Of a stretch of 64,000 nucleotides of DNA, positions 44,913 to 56,706 are shown piece after piece. Location of the stretch: NCBI GenBank assembly GCA_973895155.1, contig OZ316891.1:28148001-28212000 (forward strand), given 5' to 3'. The translations under genes were made by a program, and so were the position numbers. The notes below the pieces were generated by a model that was not told the DNA's origin, searched no databases, and was given only the letters and a program-made list of their open reading frames with translations. The DNA comes from Marsupella aquatica (taxonomy: Eukaryota; Marchantiophyta). How positions within the stretch are numbered: the stretch's first letter is position 1; each line of letters starts with the position of its first letter.

Positions 44913-46760
44913 ACTGTAAATGGGGGTAGTAAGCTGGGCCCGGCGCATTACTCCCCCCGTCGTCACCCTCCAAGCCTGCAAGCCTGCTGCGGGGGTGCTC
45001 ATCACTCCGATTGGCACGCTGACTGACATGACATGACATGACATCAGTGGCAACGACGTCGCGGGTAAGTCCATCATTCTAAGGTGAAATCGTCCCTGTA
45101 CCTCCAGACACCTGGCAGCGGATGACGCGGATCTCAGTTAAGTTAACTGCCTGCCGGCCAACTGGGTTAGTTAGCTACTTAGCTGGCTGGCTGGCTAGCT
45201 AGCTGGCTCGGGGGGTTGGCTGCCGGGCTGGCTGCCATAGTTACGCCGTCGTCGTCGCTGCTGAGGTGCGGCGGCCTTTCCGGGCACAATCCTCCACGTC
45301 CAATAAACAAAACCGATTCTCAGAAAATGCGAGTTAGAGCGGTAAAAGCGTTCGTCAAAGGGCGAAATCGGTGCACGGGCTTCGTTGCGTGAATGCGTGA
45401 TTGCTCGCACCGTCGGGGAGACAGCAAGCCGCAGAGTGCGCCATTAATGGCTGCCTTTCGGAAAGTACTCGAGAGACACTCACATTTTGTCAATTTGTGT
45501 GCCGGTCTGAGAGTCTGGCCACCGATGCCGGGAATATCGCATTAATGGGTGGGAACGTTACCGGTATGAGAGGGCTTGACGGGCCAGCCAGACTGTGGGG
45601 ACTGGTCTTGCGAAGCGCTTTTGACAGTAGTACAGTGCAGGACTGAATCACGCGTCGTCAAACAAACATCGCGCAAAGGCGAAGCAAAGAAATGGAGCCC
45701 AACTCAGTTTGAACAGCAGCTACAGTGGTGGGATTATTTGTATTACACTATTGCGGCAGCTGCAGTTGAGGTTTTTCGTGAATGTGGTTGTTCCATGCTT
45801 TAGCTACCACGACACTAGTCGGCGAGTCCTACTACTACTACTGCTGCTGCCCAGCTGCCTGCCTCCCTTGCCGGGACTGTTGTAGAGGAACGAGAGTCGT
45901 CATGAAAAGTACCATGGTAGCAGAGCAACGAAATGTAGAGATTGAGTAGTAGATGAGTGGCGACGGGCATGAACATTCCTCCAGTCGAATGACGAGGAGT
46001 GGAGGACCACAGTAGAGGGAGGGGTGGAGTCCGTCTACTTTTGTATTGTGGTTTTGTTTTTAGTTTTGGAGGAGTGGAGGAGGGATGGAAGGGAGTAGGG
46101 AGCCAAATGCGGGGAAAATGGTGGTGGTGTGGTGACGTTGTCGTCCCGTGGAGGAGGAGGTGACTCTACAGTAGGAGCTGGCTCAGCTCTCATCAGCTGA
46201 GCGGAGCAGGAAGTTGGGAAAGGCTGGCATTGTGTTCGGATCGTCGTCCATTGACGACTCTCACCTCGGGGTCCAGTTCAGTCCTCGGCGGGAACCATGC
46301 AGCAACTTGTGGCGCTCGTGTAACGCATTGGGTCGCAGACTCACAGACCTCCCTAATGCTTGCGGAGGACTCGTGATCAGATCGGATCAATCAACCTACC
46401 AGACCAGACAGGACGAGAGGCGAGGACGAGAAAATAGCACATTGGGTACGTAGCAGATCGACTCTTCTTCTGCAAGACTCGGAGTGAAGTGTAGGAAGGA
46501 GAACGACCGGGTTGCTGCAGGTGGTTGGGAAGAAGGTTCAGCAGCCGAGCTTCCGATCTTGGTTAGGTGTTCACTGAAGTGGTCCAGATGCACTGCTAGC
46601 AGCTTCGCTTTGATGAGGAAGCTGTGAGGTAGTGTTGGAGTGGTCCGGAACGGGAGGTGCCTCAGCTGCGGGCGACATTGGAGGAGGAAGACAGTAGTAG
46701 CTACTTGTCTAGGGGCTGCTGGGGGGAGCTGACGGACGGGTCCGAGGAAAGGGATCCCCG
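44913..46760 (+). other. Upstream region and probable promoter/leader of the LRX gene
   Basis: GC-richer than the DNA to its left, with simple repeats (GACAT at 45025-45043, GCTGGCTG/CTAG at 45178-45210, ACT at 45833-45847) and AG/GT-rich stretches. No protein-coding gene was recognised on either strand. Part of 46100-46760 is probably transcribed leader. Confidence 0.4.
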
Positions 46761-49311
46761 ATGAGGGGCCGAGAAGTGGGGCGTTTCAGCTCTAGTTGCC
46801 TCGTACTGTCACTTCTCTGCTCGTTTTGGGTCTTGCAGTCCGATGCCACACACTGGAGCAAATGGGGCCGATCGGGCAAAGACAAAGGTCTCCACTTACC
46901 TCTATCTTCGCTCTCCCATGTCCTCGACTGTTGTCTTGTGTTGACCCGACTGCATGTTCTGTTCTGTCCTGTCCTTAGTCAGCTGTAGCATTCTGCCTCT
47001 CCCCGTTCTCGTCCTCAGCTGGATTCCTAGTAGGAGGTCATACCTCCATTCCTGAGTATTGGGCAGACCCAAACTGACAGCATGGACTAAGGCGGGAGGA
47101 AAGTTGAAGAGAAACTGCTTCCGAACTCAGCCAGTCGCAATAGAAAGTGATCTCCACGTTCAGCCCTTCACAGCTTCATTGAATCTGCTTTCACTCGTAC
47201 GAGCTCGAGTATGTCTTTTGCGGTTTTGTGATTCTGGATCATGTGGGGCCATGGCTTGTCAAAGTAGCTACCTTTGTAGTCTAGCAGTTTGCCTGGTTCA
47301 TGTCTCAAAAAGTTCCCCTAAGAGTTTCTTCTCCACATTCTGCCGTTATATTGACCCGGTCAGGGTAAGGAAAAACCAAGAAAATCCAGTTTTGCACTTC
47401 TGCATATTCGCCTCCTCCGCCATGCGGTCTTGCCTTCCTTCGTCAAAACCCGTTTATGCACATTCACCCTGAGATCAAGCTGACATCACTTGCATAACTG
47501 ATCAGAAGTTGGGAGGAGCCTCTCCCTTCTTGCATTATACCTGTGGATTCTCGCTATTGCTCGCTGCTGCATGTTCGTTCTGGGGAGCGTTTGGCTAGTG
47601 CATGTCCGTGTAGACAACGGCTCGCTTTTTCACGTGTAAGCATGAGTTCTGTACTTTCGTTTTCATAAAGTTTTGGTCGTTGAAACGGGACTCAGTGCCA
47701 TTTGCTGCTTGGTGGTGTGTCTCATCAGATTCGAACGACAAGCCTGAGGACGAAGTGAAGAACAGGCACGATGGATGGGACTGGAGTAAGAAACCCAGCG
47801 GCGATCCATTGATCAATGCGTACGAAGCACTGCAAGCATGGAAGGCAGCTATCACGAGCGACCCTAATGGAATCACAGCAAACTGGGTTGGATTTGACGT
47901 GTGCAGCTACCGAGGGGTATTCTGCGACACGCCTAGTGGCTCTTGGGAGAAGGTAGTTGCGGGCATTGATCTGAACAGCGGGGGATTGTCTGGAACTCTA
48001 CCCGAGAAGCTTGGACTACTTACCGATCTTGGTTTGTTTCACATCAACTCAAATTTCTTCGCGGGAACTATTCCCGATTCTTTCAGCAACTTTGACAAGC
48101 TGTTCGAGCTGGATGTTAGTAACAACCTCTTGTCCGGCTACTTCCCGTCTGTGGTCCTATCTCTGCCAAGCCTGATCTTCCTGGACATCCGTTTCAACAA
48201 GTACTATGGTCCACTTCCAGCCGGAATCTTCGACAGCAGTCTGGACGCCTTGTTCGTCAACGACAACAACTTCGACTGCCCCATCCCCGACAACTTGGGA
48301 AACTCTCCCGTCTCCGTCGTGGTGCTGGCAAATAACAATTTTGTTGGGGAGATTCCCAAGAGCATTGGGAATATGTCCAACACTTTGAACGAATTCGTTA
48401 TCCTGAACAACGGCTTTACAGGTGACCTGCCTTACGAGATTGGCTTGTTGAAGTCAGTGGACCTTTTCGATGTGAGCTCGAATAATTTGACTGGCACATT
48501 GCCGAGTAGTGTGTCGGGCTTGGTGAGTTTGATGGTCTTCAACGTTGGAGAGAACGAATTTTATGGAGACATCACTGCTGGCATTTGTGGCCTGCCAAAT
48601 GTGCAGAATCTCACATTCGCAAATAATTATTTCCAGGGGGAAGATCAGGTTTGTTTACAGATTAGTGGGCCCCCACGCAATGTCATTGTGGACATTTCCG
48701 GGAATTGCATTCCTAACGTTCCTACTCAAAAGCCGGGACCCGTTTGTGCTGCATTTTTCGGTCAATCATTGACAACCCCGTCTCCGGCCACCCCGTCCAG
48801 CCCTCCCCCTCCATCACCCTCAGGAGGATTTTCTTCACCCCCCCCTCCGCCACCAGTATCACCTCCGCCTCCCCCTCCGTATACAACCCCCTCACCTCCA
48901 ACTCCTTCTCCTCCTCCTCCCCCCCCTCCGACATATTTCTCATCCCCTCCCCCGCCACCTTCTTCTCCCCCTCCTCCGGCATATGTCGCGTCCCCTCCTC
49001 CACCTTCTCCTCCTCCTCCCCCTCCTCCGTCGTACTCGACACCCTCTCCTCCTCCCCCTTCGCCACCGCCTCCTCCACCTCCTCCACCGTCACCACCTCC
49101 GCCGTATGTAGCTTCATATCCGCCTCCCTCATCAACAGCACCTCCTCCATCTGCTCCACCACCAGAAAGTGGTGCACCACCTCCATACCATTACATCCCT
49201 CCGTGGGCGAGCGTCACTCCTCCACCTTCCGATGAACCTAGCCCTCCGAGCACTCCATTTTCTCACAGTGGTGATTTCAGCAATGACCCTCCACCACCAT
49301 CGAACTGCTGA
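46761..49311 (+). CDS. Leucine-rich repeat extensin (LRX)
   Basis: Secreted chimeric cell-wall protein: an LRR head binds RALF peptides and an extensin tail anchors in the wall. Exon 1 is 46761-46887 and exon 2 is 47729-49311. The junction G|AT keeps phase (569 residues). Exon 1 encodes a signal peptide, SSSCLVLSLLCSFWVLQSDA. The exon 2 frame opens at 47680, but its first 17 codons are intron. Residues 75 to about 110 are the LRX N-terminal block (ALQAWKAAITSDPNGITANW, VGFDVCSYRGVFC). About ten LRRs follow to about residue 360 (GIDLNSGGLSGTLPEKLGLL, LDVSNNLLSGYFP, DVSSNNLTGTLP), then a Cys-containing hinge (GNCIPNVP...GPVCAAFFGQ). From about 398 the tail is Pro-rich, with SPPPP-type runs for hydroxyproline arabinosylation, and YHY (in PPYHYIPPW) can form isodityrosine links. 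The exon 1 donor GTCTCC is weak. Confidence 0.92.
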
Positions 49312-51274
49312 GCTTGTGTCTTTCTTCTGAAAGGGAAGGCATTCCGTTGAAATACGTGTTTTGGCGGTTTACTTTCCAGTGAGCTCGGAGGATTATGATG
49401 ATGCCCGCTGTACTACACAGGAAGGTCGGGAGTATACTACCGAGGACTGGATAAGGATTCTTCATCAACTTGTCTTACAGTAATCAAGAACTATATATGT
49501 ACCCTGCTTGTGTAAAGAAATGGTTTGTTCTCGATTGCTGCAGCATTTCTCCTTACGATGGGAGCGGAACTTGGCGCTCGGCTGTACACCCACACAGATG
49601 GTGTTTAGTTTCTCGTCTGAGTCCGAGACATTCAATGCAGGTTTCTTATGTAGAACACAGGGAAGAGAGGGAGAGTTAGAGAGGGAGAGAGAGAAAGAGA
49701 GAGAGAGAGGGAGAGAGAGAGAGAGAGAGAAAGTGAGCTGAAAAGGTAGGGAATTAGAGATGGTTAATCTACTACGGGGATGACATTTCATTAATCAGCT
49801 ACACCCTCACGGTGCTGAATTTTGATTTCGCCTTGTTGCGGTGTCACCATTTTATCGTAGAGTTTAGCACTGTTAGCATTTTATTCATTGTCTTTAGCAG
49901 GTTCAGCCATAATGCATTGTCGACACCGTTCTTGTGTCCCAAATCAATGCTCATCTCTTGCCGAAGAGTTGCCAACTTGCTCCTCTTTATTCTCCGTTCG
50001 CGTTAATTGCTTGAAAATATCTTCGACTCGTATTTGTTCCCACTGTCACTGTCCCACCAAAATGGTTTCATCCAATATTGATCATGGTGAGCTGTATGAA
50101 TTTCATTTTGATTGGTTCGATTATGATTGTGTGAGTGTTTGCTGTCTGTGATCTGTTCACTTGGGTAGGACAGAGCCTGCTCTTTCGTCTTTGTTGGAAG
50201 TATATTTCTTATCTAGAATAGCAGCTTTGTGATAATACCTGGCTTCTTATTCAAGGTACTTTACAGTCGGTAAGTAGATTGGGAGTGATTGCATGGATGT
50301 CTCTGAAGTGAATATACCCGCGTGGAGTGCATCGTTAGCCGTGTGTAACTCAACTACAAGAGAATGGGCAAACAATGTGAGTACTAGCTGTTCCTCATGG
50401 TTTTTCCTCTTGCCACAGTTGCGAACAGTGGGGTTCCGTTTTGTTTCGAGATTGGATGGAGATAAAGTCCCAGGGAAAGTCAATTGGTTGTCATACATCA
50501 TTCTCCGTCATGAGCTCTTCTCCGTTCTCGAGGACAAAGTGTTATCGTCACAGCTTGCTTATATTTAGCTGCTTCCGGAGTTCTTTCTCTGGAATGAGCA
50601 TCCATCATAAATGCGGTGTCGATGGAGGCGAATCACGTGACGCTCTCCTTTCTTGTCTTGCTTCTGAGGGACTGTTCACCCCAAACCTGGTGAATTGGTG
50701 ACTCTTGATGCTCTTGAAAAATTGTCTCGTTCGAAGATAAAACAACCATGCAAATTATCGTGACAATCCCTCGACTCTGTGATCGGTGGGGAACGAAATT
50801 CTAGGGGCCGGACGCGACGGCGTCGGTGATGTCCGCTGAATAGCCGGCTTTCCTGAATCTTGTAGATAAGGGACGTCGAGAGAGGGTCTAAAATGACACT
50901 ACAACGATAATAATCTGCTCCCGAGAACTACAGGAACAGTAAAGTCAGTCTCTACGAAACATGGCAAACATGTCTGCTTTGGTGGTTGGTGGAAAGGATG
51001 TGATCTCGGTAGTTATTAAGCCGGAGCTTTCCTGTCAAGCTTCATTTATGACCTTCATCAGGACCGAATGCGGCCATGGTTTCCGCATTGACTCACATTC
51101 AAGTACCTCAGTGGCTTCCAGCAGGCACTCCAGCGATTTACTGCGAGTTCGCACCTTCACATCTTGGTTTCAGGAGCAGCCATAACCACAGCTGCTCCGA
51201 CATTAAATGATAGTGCAGCCCACATTTTGCAGCTGCCACGCAGATTGGCCTGGCGACCGAAGCCTTTTCCTGAC
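49312..51274. other. 3' flank of LRX and intergenic, with a GA microsatellite
   Basis: A (GA)n tract at about 49664-49736 probably lies in or just after the LRX 3' untranslated region. Frames at 50293-50568 and 50961-51185 are without recognisable domains. Confidence 0.4.
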
Positions 51275-51357
51275 CGGTGAGCATGTGATTTTTCTTTTGC
51301 ATCGTAACCTGATCAAAGTAAGGAAATCATGTGATTGGTCAAGCAATGGTTTAGAGG
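51275..51357. repeat. Solo copy of the 79-bp minisatellite unit
   Basis: GGTGAGCATGTGATTTTTCT, then TTTGCATCGTAACCTGATCA, then AAGTAAGGAAATCATGTGAT. It matches the array at 53619-53945, about 2.3 kb away, in the same orientation. Confidence 0.85.
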
Positions 51358-51450
51358 TGAGCATGGAGGGATATGCGTGGTATACCCCTACCAATAAAAT
51401 TTGCCCTGATCAACCCCCTCTTAATGAGCTTTACACTCAGTTGTCTATAA

Positions 51451-51873
51451 GGGCCAACTCACATCTATAGGACCTTCAGAAAGCGGCCTTGAAACTACTA
51501 CATGCTATTGTTAAAGTTGATGATGAAAACTACTACATGCTATTGTTAAAGTTGATGATGATAGTGCCATGCCGTATCCCACTCGTTAGGCAGGCCTGAT
51601 GGCAGGTCTTATGGGCACCCAAGGGCAACAATAGGAAACGTTCTGGCCCTTGCAGGTCCCTCCTACCTTTGTTTGGCTAATAAACCAAATTGAAGGTTCA
51701 CAATTTTGCCCAGCCTTGTATAATATGCTGCACATATGACACAGCATTGACACAAGCCCCTTCGCAAACACACCATGTATAAGCCACAAGGATTGAGTTG
51801 ATGATGCTTTTTCTGAAACTGACGCAAGTGGTAAGGGCTGCATTCTGAAGGATCTCGACATGTGAGTTGGCCC
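51451..51873. mobile_element. Tourist/Harbinger-type MITE with TAA target duplication
   Basis: GGGCCAACTCACAT (51451-51464) is perfectly inverted at 51860-51873, and the similarity continues inward (GGACCTTCAG against CTGAAGGATC). Both ends are flanked by TAA (51448-51450 and 51874-51876), the 3-bp target duplication of the PIF/Harbinger superfamily. Length is 423 bp, with no transposase. Inside is a 34-bp tandem duplication (51491-51559, core ACTACTACATGCTATTGTTA). This is the best-defined transposon in the window. Confidence 0.85.
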
Positions 51874-51876
51874 TAA

Positions 51877-52990
51877 GGCAAAAGTGCACAGGTCCCTACC
51901 ATGCCTTATCTTGTCACCACAACAGTTGCCTCCTGTGCTTGACCATGTCTTCGTGTAGACAGTCGGCTGCGGTTTCCTGCTGTTGCACTAACTCTGTTTC
52001 CTGGTTAAGATTTGAAGACATTATAGATTATGTCTTCCAATTAGAATTTTGATAAGTCTGGATGCCAGTGTCACTTTTTCTTGTGGGTTCTAGGCAGGAG
52101 CGTCGTTCTCTCATGGGTTTAGGCAAGCACAATTATTTAGTCGGTTTGGGCAAAGGCGGTGACAATTTTAGGTGGGCACAAAATCAGTGGGGTTAAGCTT
52201 GAAGCAAACCTTTACCGCAAGTATAAACTAGCAAAGCCATGTGGGAAGGACTCTTTTCTGATAATTTTAATGTTATGTTTAGGGTGAGCCTTGTGTCCCT
52301 TATGCCTTTTGAGATGTGTCATAATTGTCCCAAAAATGCAAAAATGTGAATTATTAACAATAACCATGCTACCCTTGGCCACAATAACGAAGGGAGTGAG
52401 GGGTTTAGAGTTTTATAGTTGGAATCAAATGAATTAAGTATATTTAAATTCGTAGACAATGTTTATTGCCACAAGCATGTCATTACCTTTGAAAATTTAT
52501 GTTCATGATTCCATATTGCTTAATATGAATGCAACCGAGAACCAGCGCAAACAAATTCCAATGAAAGGAAAAACACCAAAGAGTAAATAAGATATGAACA
52601 CATAAAAAACCTTGTTTCAGATTATATGAAGGTGTAAGGTACTAGTGTCTCCATGTAAAGTAATGACTATATCTGCTTTTTGCATTTTGTCACAACCCCA
52701 AAGACCACCCATACCCAACTCTTGCATCACAAAACCAGTCGGTCAAATGTTCATGGGGAACATTCTCTATCATTAAATGTAAATTGCATGAATAAAAAAC
52801 CTTCACTTTGGAGGTAGTTGTATGGTTTGGAAAGACCCTAATCTCCACTTCATTAATCAATTTAAGGGCCCACTAATTGACAGGTAGTATCAGTAAATTG
52901 CAAAGCAAAACACAAGAATTTATGGGTTTAGGGTTAAAAATACCCTAAAGACTGCTGGAATTTTTAACATGGTTTTCATTGCCTTTTTTG
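51877..52990. other. Intergenic, AT-rich
   Basis: No gene or repeat recognised. A short GGTTTRGGCAAR motif recurs near 52116 and 52140. Confidence 0.3.
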
Positions 52991-53235
52991 GCAAGAGTAT
53001 CTTTGCTCACCCAGCCGTGCAGGTGGGGGTGAATGGCCAAGACTGGTGGTTTTCAAAGGCATTGTGGAGACTGTCTGCAAATATCACTTAGTATTTTTTC
53101 AGCAAGTGTATTTTTTGCTAACCCATCCTGTTGGGGGCAGGGGCAAATGGTCAACACTGGTGGTTTTTGAAAACATTGTGAACATTACATTCACATGGCA
53201 CTTAGTATTGTTTCAGCAAGAGTAGTTTTTGCAAA
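52991..53235. repeat. ~112-bp tandem repeat, two units plus partial third
   Basis: GCAAGAG/GCAAGTG starts at 52991, 53102 and 53216. The shared core is GCTMACCCAKCC, then GGGGGYRRGGG..AATGGYCAA, then ACTGGTGGTTTT, then CACTTAGTATT. Confidence 0.75.
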
Positions 53236-53618
53236 AAGGGGCCACAAAAAGATCTATAATTGGGAGAAAATTGCCAAAACAAGGAATGGTGTCATGAAAT
53301 AGAAGACAATCTTGTAGTTTGGGGGGTATGGAAATGAGCGGCCCTTCCCAAGAATGACAGCAATGACCAGCCACATTCACTGCCTGTAGTTTGACCTTTG
53401 TGCAGTCACATCCAAATTGGGCAAAGCTCAAATCAAGGGCCTGTAGTCACTATTGACCAAGCCTGCGTGGTCCTAGTATGCCTGAATCTCAATTTAGGAG
53501 AACACCTCCAAGAACATCCCGTAGGGCTCATTAAGAGGGGGTTGATCAGGGAAAAAAAGTAGCGAGGGGCTGATCAAGCAAAGTTTTGCTGTTTGGGGGT
53601 CCACCAAGCATATCCCTT

Positions 53619-53945
53619 GGTGAGCATGTGATGTTTCTTTTGCATCGAAACCTGATCAAAGTATGGAAATAATATGATTGGTAAAGCAATGGTTTACAGG
53701 TGAGCATGAGATTTTCCTTTTGCATCGAAACCTGATCAAAGTAAGGAAATTATATGATTGGTCCAATGGTTTAGAGGGGAGCATGTGATTTCCCTTTTGC
53801 ATTGAAACTTGGTCAAAAGTTAGGAAAATAAATATCATTCGTAAAGCTAAGTTCTGAAGTTGAACATGTGATTTTGCTTTAGATGGTTGAAAACCGGATC
53901 AAAGTAAGTGAATAAGAATATGATTGATAAAGCCATGTTCTGAAG
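53619..53945. repeat. ~79-bp minisatellite, four diverging units
   Basis: The core GTGAGCATGTGATKTTYCTT, then TTGCATCGAAACCTGATCAA, then GGAAAT.ATATGATTGGT recurs at about 53620, 53699, 53777 and 53857. Divergence grows rightward: unit 4 has a GATGGTTG insertion and AACCGGATCAAAG. Confidence 0.88.
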
Positions 53946-54019
53946 TAAAAGTAAGATTCCTCCATATGCTTTCACCTTTTTGCATCTCGTGTTACCAGCC
54001 AAGATACTGGGAGTTTTTA

Positions 54020-54150
54020 TAGGGAGGGCTCCCTATACCCAGACTCACTAGCATAGTCTAAACATTAAATTGTTAGATGCCAAACAGATTTTGACCTATT
54101 GCTTCACTTTACAAAGTAGGTCATGAAAAGTAGAATCTGAAGCAAATTAT
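54020..54150. repeat. Dispersed repeat related to 21115-21250
   Basis: AGGGCTCCCTATACCCAGAC, then ACAAAGTAGGTCATGAAAAG, matches AGGGCTCCCCTGCTCAGACT, then ACAGAGTAGGTTATGAAAGA in the same order and orientation. Confidence 0.6.
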
Positions 54151-54299
54151 AAACAAAAGAGATATTAGTGTCCTATAGGGAAGAAAGCCCCAACCAGTCC
54201 CCTTCTTCCCAAAGGGACTTCCAGGCCCCCACTTCCCTGTAGCGGGGTACACAACATCATCAGTTATCTAAAAAAATTCATAATCTCAGTTGAGGAGTT

Positions 54300-54720
54300 G
54301 AGATGGGGCCTTTGAACTTCCGCGCATCTCAGCTGGGCAGCCAAGGTTGACTCAATCTCGGCTGACCTCGCCGAGATGGGCGTACGGACCGAAAAAAAAT
54401 CCAAAAAAAAAAACCAAAAAAGTTTCCAGAAAAAAATAAGTTTTGAAAAAAAAAATTCGGAAATGCCTCACCGAGATGGGGCATACGGACCGAAAAAAAT
54501 GGGAAAAAAAAACCACAAATTTTCGCAAAAAAAATTTGAATTTTTTTTTTCGGAAATCTTTTTCCCATCTCGGCTGGGCTCGCCGAAATAGGTGTCGGTA
54601 CGATACGGCCGCCTCATGGCGAAAAAAATTTCAAAAAAAATAAGAGTTTTCCTTCAAAATTTGAAGAAAAAATTCAAGAATTTTTTTTCTTCATTTTTTT
54701 TTCGCATTGCAACTTGGCGG
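54300..54720. repeat. A-tract-rich low-complexity block with repeated CTCGGCTG/GAGATGGG motifs
   Basis: GAGATGGG(G)C.TACGGACCG followed by a long A-run occurs at 54373 and 54472. CATCTCRGCTGGGC is at 54323 and 54575, and CTCGGCTGACCTCGCCGAG (self-complementary ends) at 54357-54375. Between them are A-runs and one T-run of 8-11 bases. Frames here are Lys/Phe-rich artefacts. Confidence 0.7.
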
Positions 54721-56289
54721 CCTCTTTGAGATGAGGTGGCAACTGATATCAGGTAGACTAATGAAAGTGAGTGATAACTGATGAGATTACCTATCTCCCC
54801 TGCAGCGCATCCCTTCCCCTTTGCAACTCCAATCCATAAAATTCTCCTCGTAATGTATTTATTCTTGCTGTCCAAGAGCTTTTCTTGACCTTTATATTTA
54901 TTTGTTCATCTTGCGCAATCCCCTTCATAATGTATATATTCTTGTTCTCCCACAGTTTTTCTTTACCTTTGTAAATATTGTTCTGCCTGATCATAATTTC
55001 TCACAAAACCCCTTGTCCATTGCTCCAGAATGTTTCCATCCTAGTGGGTCTAAGATCAATTAGTGATAAATGTAGCGGAATTGGACACTCAAGTTGAGAT
55101 TATGTACCTCTTCCAACCCAAAGAGTTTTCTACCACTCAAGGAGTACTGTACTTTTCTTTACCTTCTTTACCTCTCCTACTTACTTTATCAACAACTACT
55201 TTTCAATACTCTTGAATCTAAACTATAATTTGCTATCTAAGTCTACATATCATGGCATATTGAGTAAAGGGAAGCTGAAGGCCATCATTTCCCTGGGATC
55301 AGAAGTTCTTTATATTTGTGAGTAGGTACGAGCATTGGGCTGGTGATCAGATAAGTATGCACTTGTTGGAAACCGTCAGCTCAGACTAGGCAGCAATGCG
55401 GAAACATGAGAATGCACACAATCTCAAACTACACCTACAAGACACCAATGATGGAGAAACTCTTGAAGGATCCATAGCTCATGAGAAAGAACATGTGAAG
55501 AATGAGGGAGAGAATGCTCTCCCTCCAACCTATACCCTCCAAGGGGAACTAAGATGTGTGGGCCTAAATAAGTGAATCATATCCTAAACTAACCAAGGGT
55601 CAACTAACCCTAGTAAGGCCAAACTAACTAAAGCCGGGAACTGGAGTCAATTTCTAACGGCATTTTCCTCCTAAATCTAAATGAGGGCTTAAGAAATCTT
55701 CTACTGACCAATATTTCACATAATTTTGTATGCATGTTCCTCCTAAATCTAAAGTGAGGACTTAAGAAATCTTCTACTGACAATTTTTTTATATAATTTA
55801 GGATTCATGGATTTTAGGAAATCAGAGCTAGGTTCAAAGTGCATGTTTAACCGATGGTGCACATGAGATCGTTTACTCAGGCAATCACTTATAATTGTAG
55901 TATATACCTACTTGTCCAATGCCCTTGCATTTTGCAGTTGCATATGGTGACTGCAATGCTTCCAAACATAGCTGCTCCCTTTTCCCATTTGGGTGGTCGG
56001 CCTCCATTGATTTGGGGATAATGGGTGATGATGTGGAACTTTTCCTGGAACATTCTTGGCATCTTATCCTTCATACAAGGTAGCATTTGCCACAGGCCCA
56101 GGATGGGCAGAATTTGACTACGAAAGCTAGATAAAGATGTTGTGGTGGGAAGAGCATCAATTGATATGGGAGAGCATCTAGGTTGACCACCAAATTGAAT
56201 GCTCCCGAATGTACCAGCTGCCTACTCCCATTTGTTGAGAAAGACTCAACTCGTAATGACATTTTTTATTTATTTTAAAATATTTTGTT
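54721..56289. other. Intergenic with a 72-bp tandem duplication
   Basis: No gene recognised. TTCCTCCTAAATCTAAA..GAGG, then CTTAAGAAATCTTCTACTGA, occurs at 55665 and 55737. Confidence 0.4.
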
Positions 56290-56655
56290 TCAAAGGAAAA
56301 AAAACAGACGCGGACCCAGGGACAACCGCCGCCCGGGACACAGCAAGCCAAACACCTCATCCGGCCAAGAGACAGAGGGCAGCCACATGCGGCCGGTCAC
56401 CCCACGGTCCCTGTAATAATGCCCGTTAACAATTCTACCCCTATTAGGAGGGTGTAAGTAAACAAGGTACTCAGAATTTCTTTGTTGGCTGTCCTTAGGA
56501 GTCCAGGCACTTGTGGTATGAGTGCCCTCACACTTAACAGCCATAAACCTATCTCTAGCGTAGTCAGCAATGTGAACAATACCATACCATCTATCACTCC
56601 TACGGAAGTGCCGCTCGGGCTTAAAACCACATTCACCAAAATCATCAATCTTCAT
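56290..56655 (-). other. Unidentified 121-codon open frame
   Basis: From the ATG at 56655 it reads MKIDDFGECGFKPERHFRRS, DRWYGIVHIADYARDRFMAV, KCEGTHTTSAWTPKDSQQRN, SEYLVYLHPPNRGRIVNGHY and ends near a T-run. Upstream, the frame is open another 17 codons without an ATG. Composition is protein-like and GC-richer than the flanks, with clustered Trp/Tyr/Arg/Cys, but I recognise no family. It could be a retroelement fragment, a gene relic or a small orphan gene. Confidence 0.3.
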
Positions 56656-56706
56656 AGTTGAGAGAGTTAAGAGCGATGGGGCTGTCAGTCTTCTCCCACG
56701 GGGCAA

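Noticed and set aside
47680-47728. Start of the LRX protein at the open frame's first ATG (47680)
   Set aside because: That start lacks a signal peptide. A clean acceptor at 47728 joins in phase to a signal-peptide exon at 46761-46887.
48722-49235. Frames of 154 and 163 codons antisense and frame-shifted to the LRX tail
   Set aside because: Shadows of the Pro-rich codons (CCN runs) of the extensin domain.
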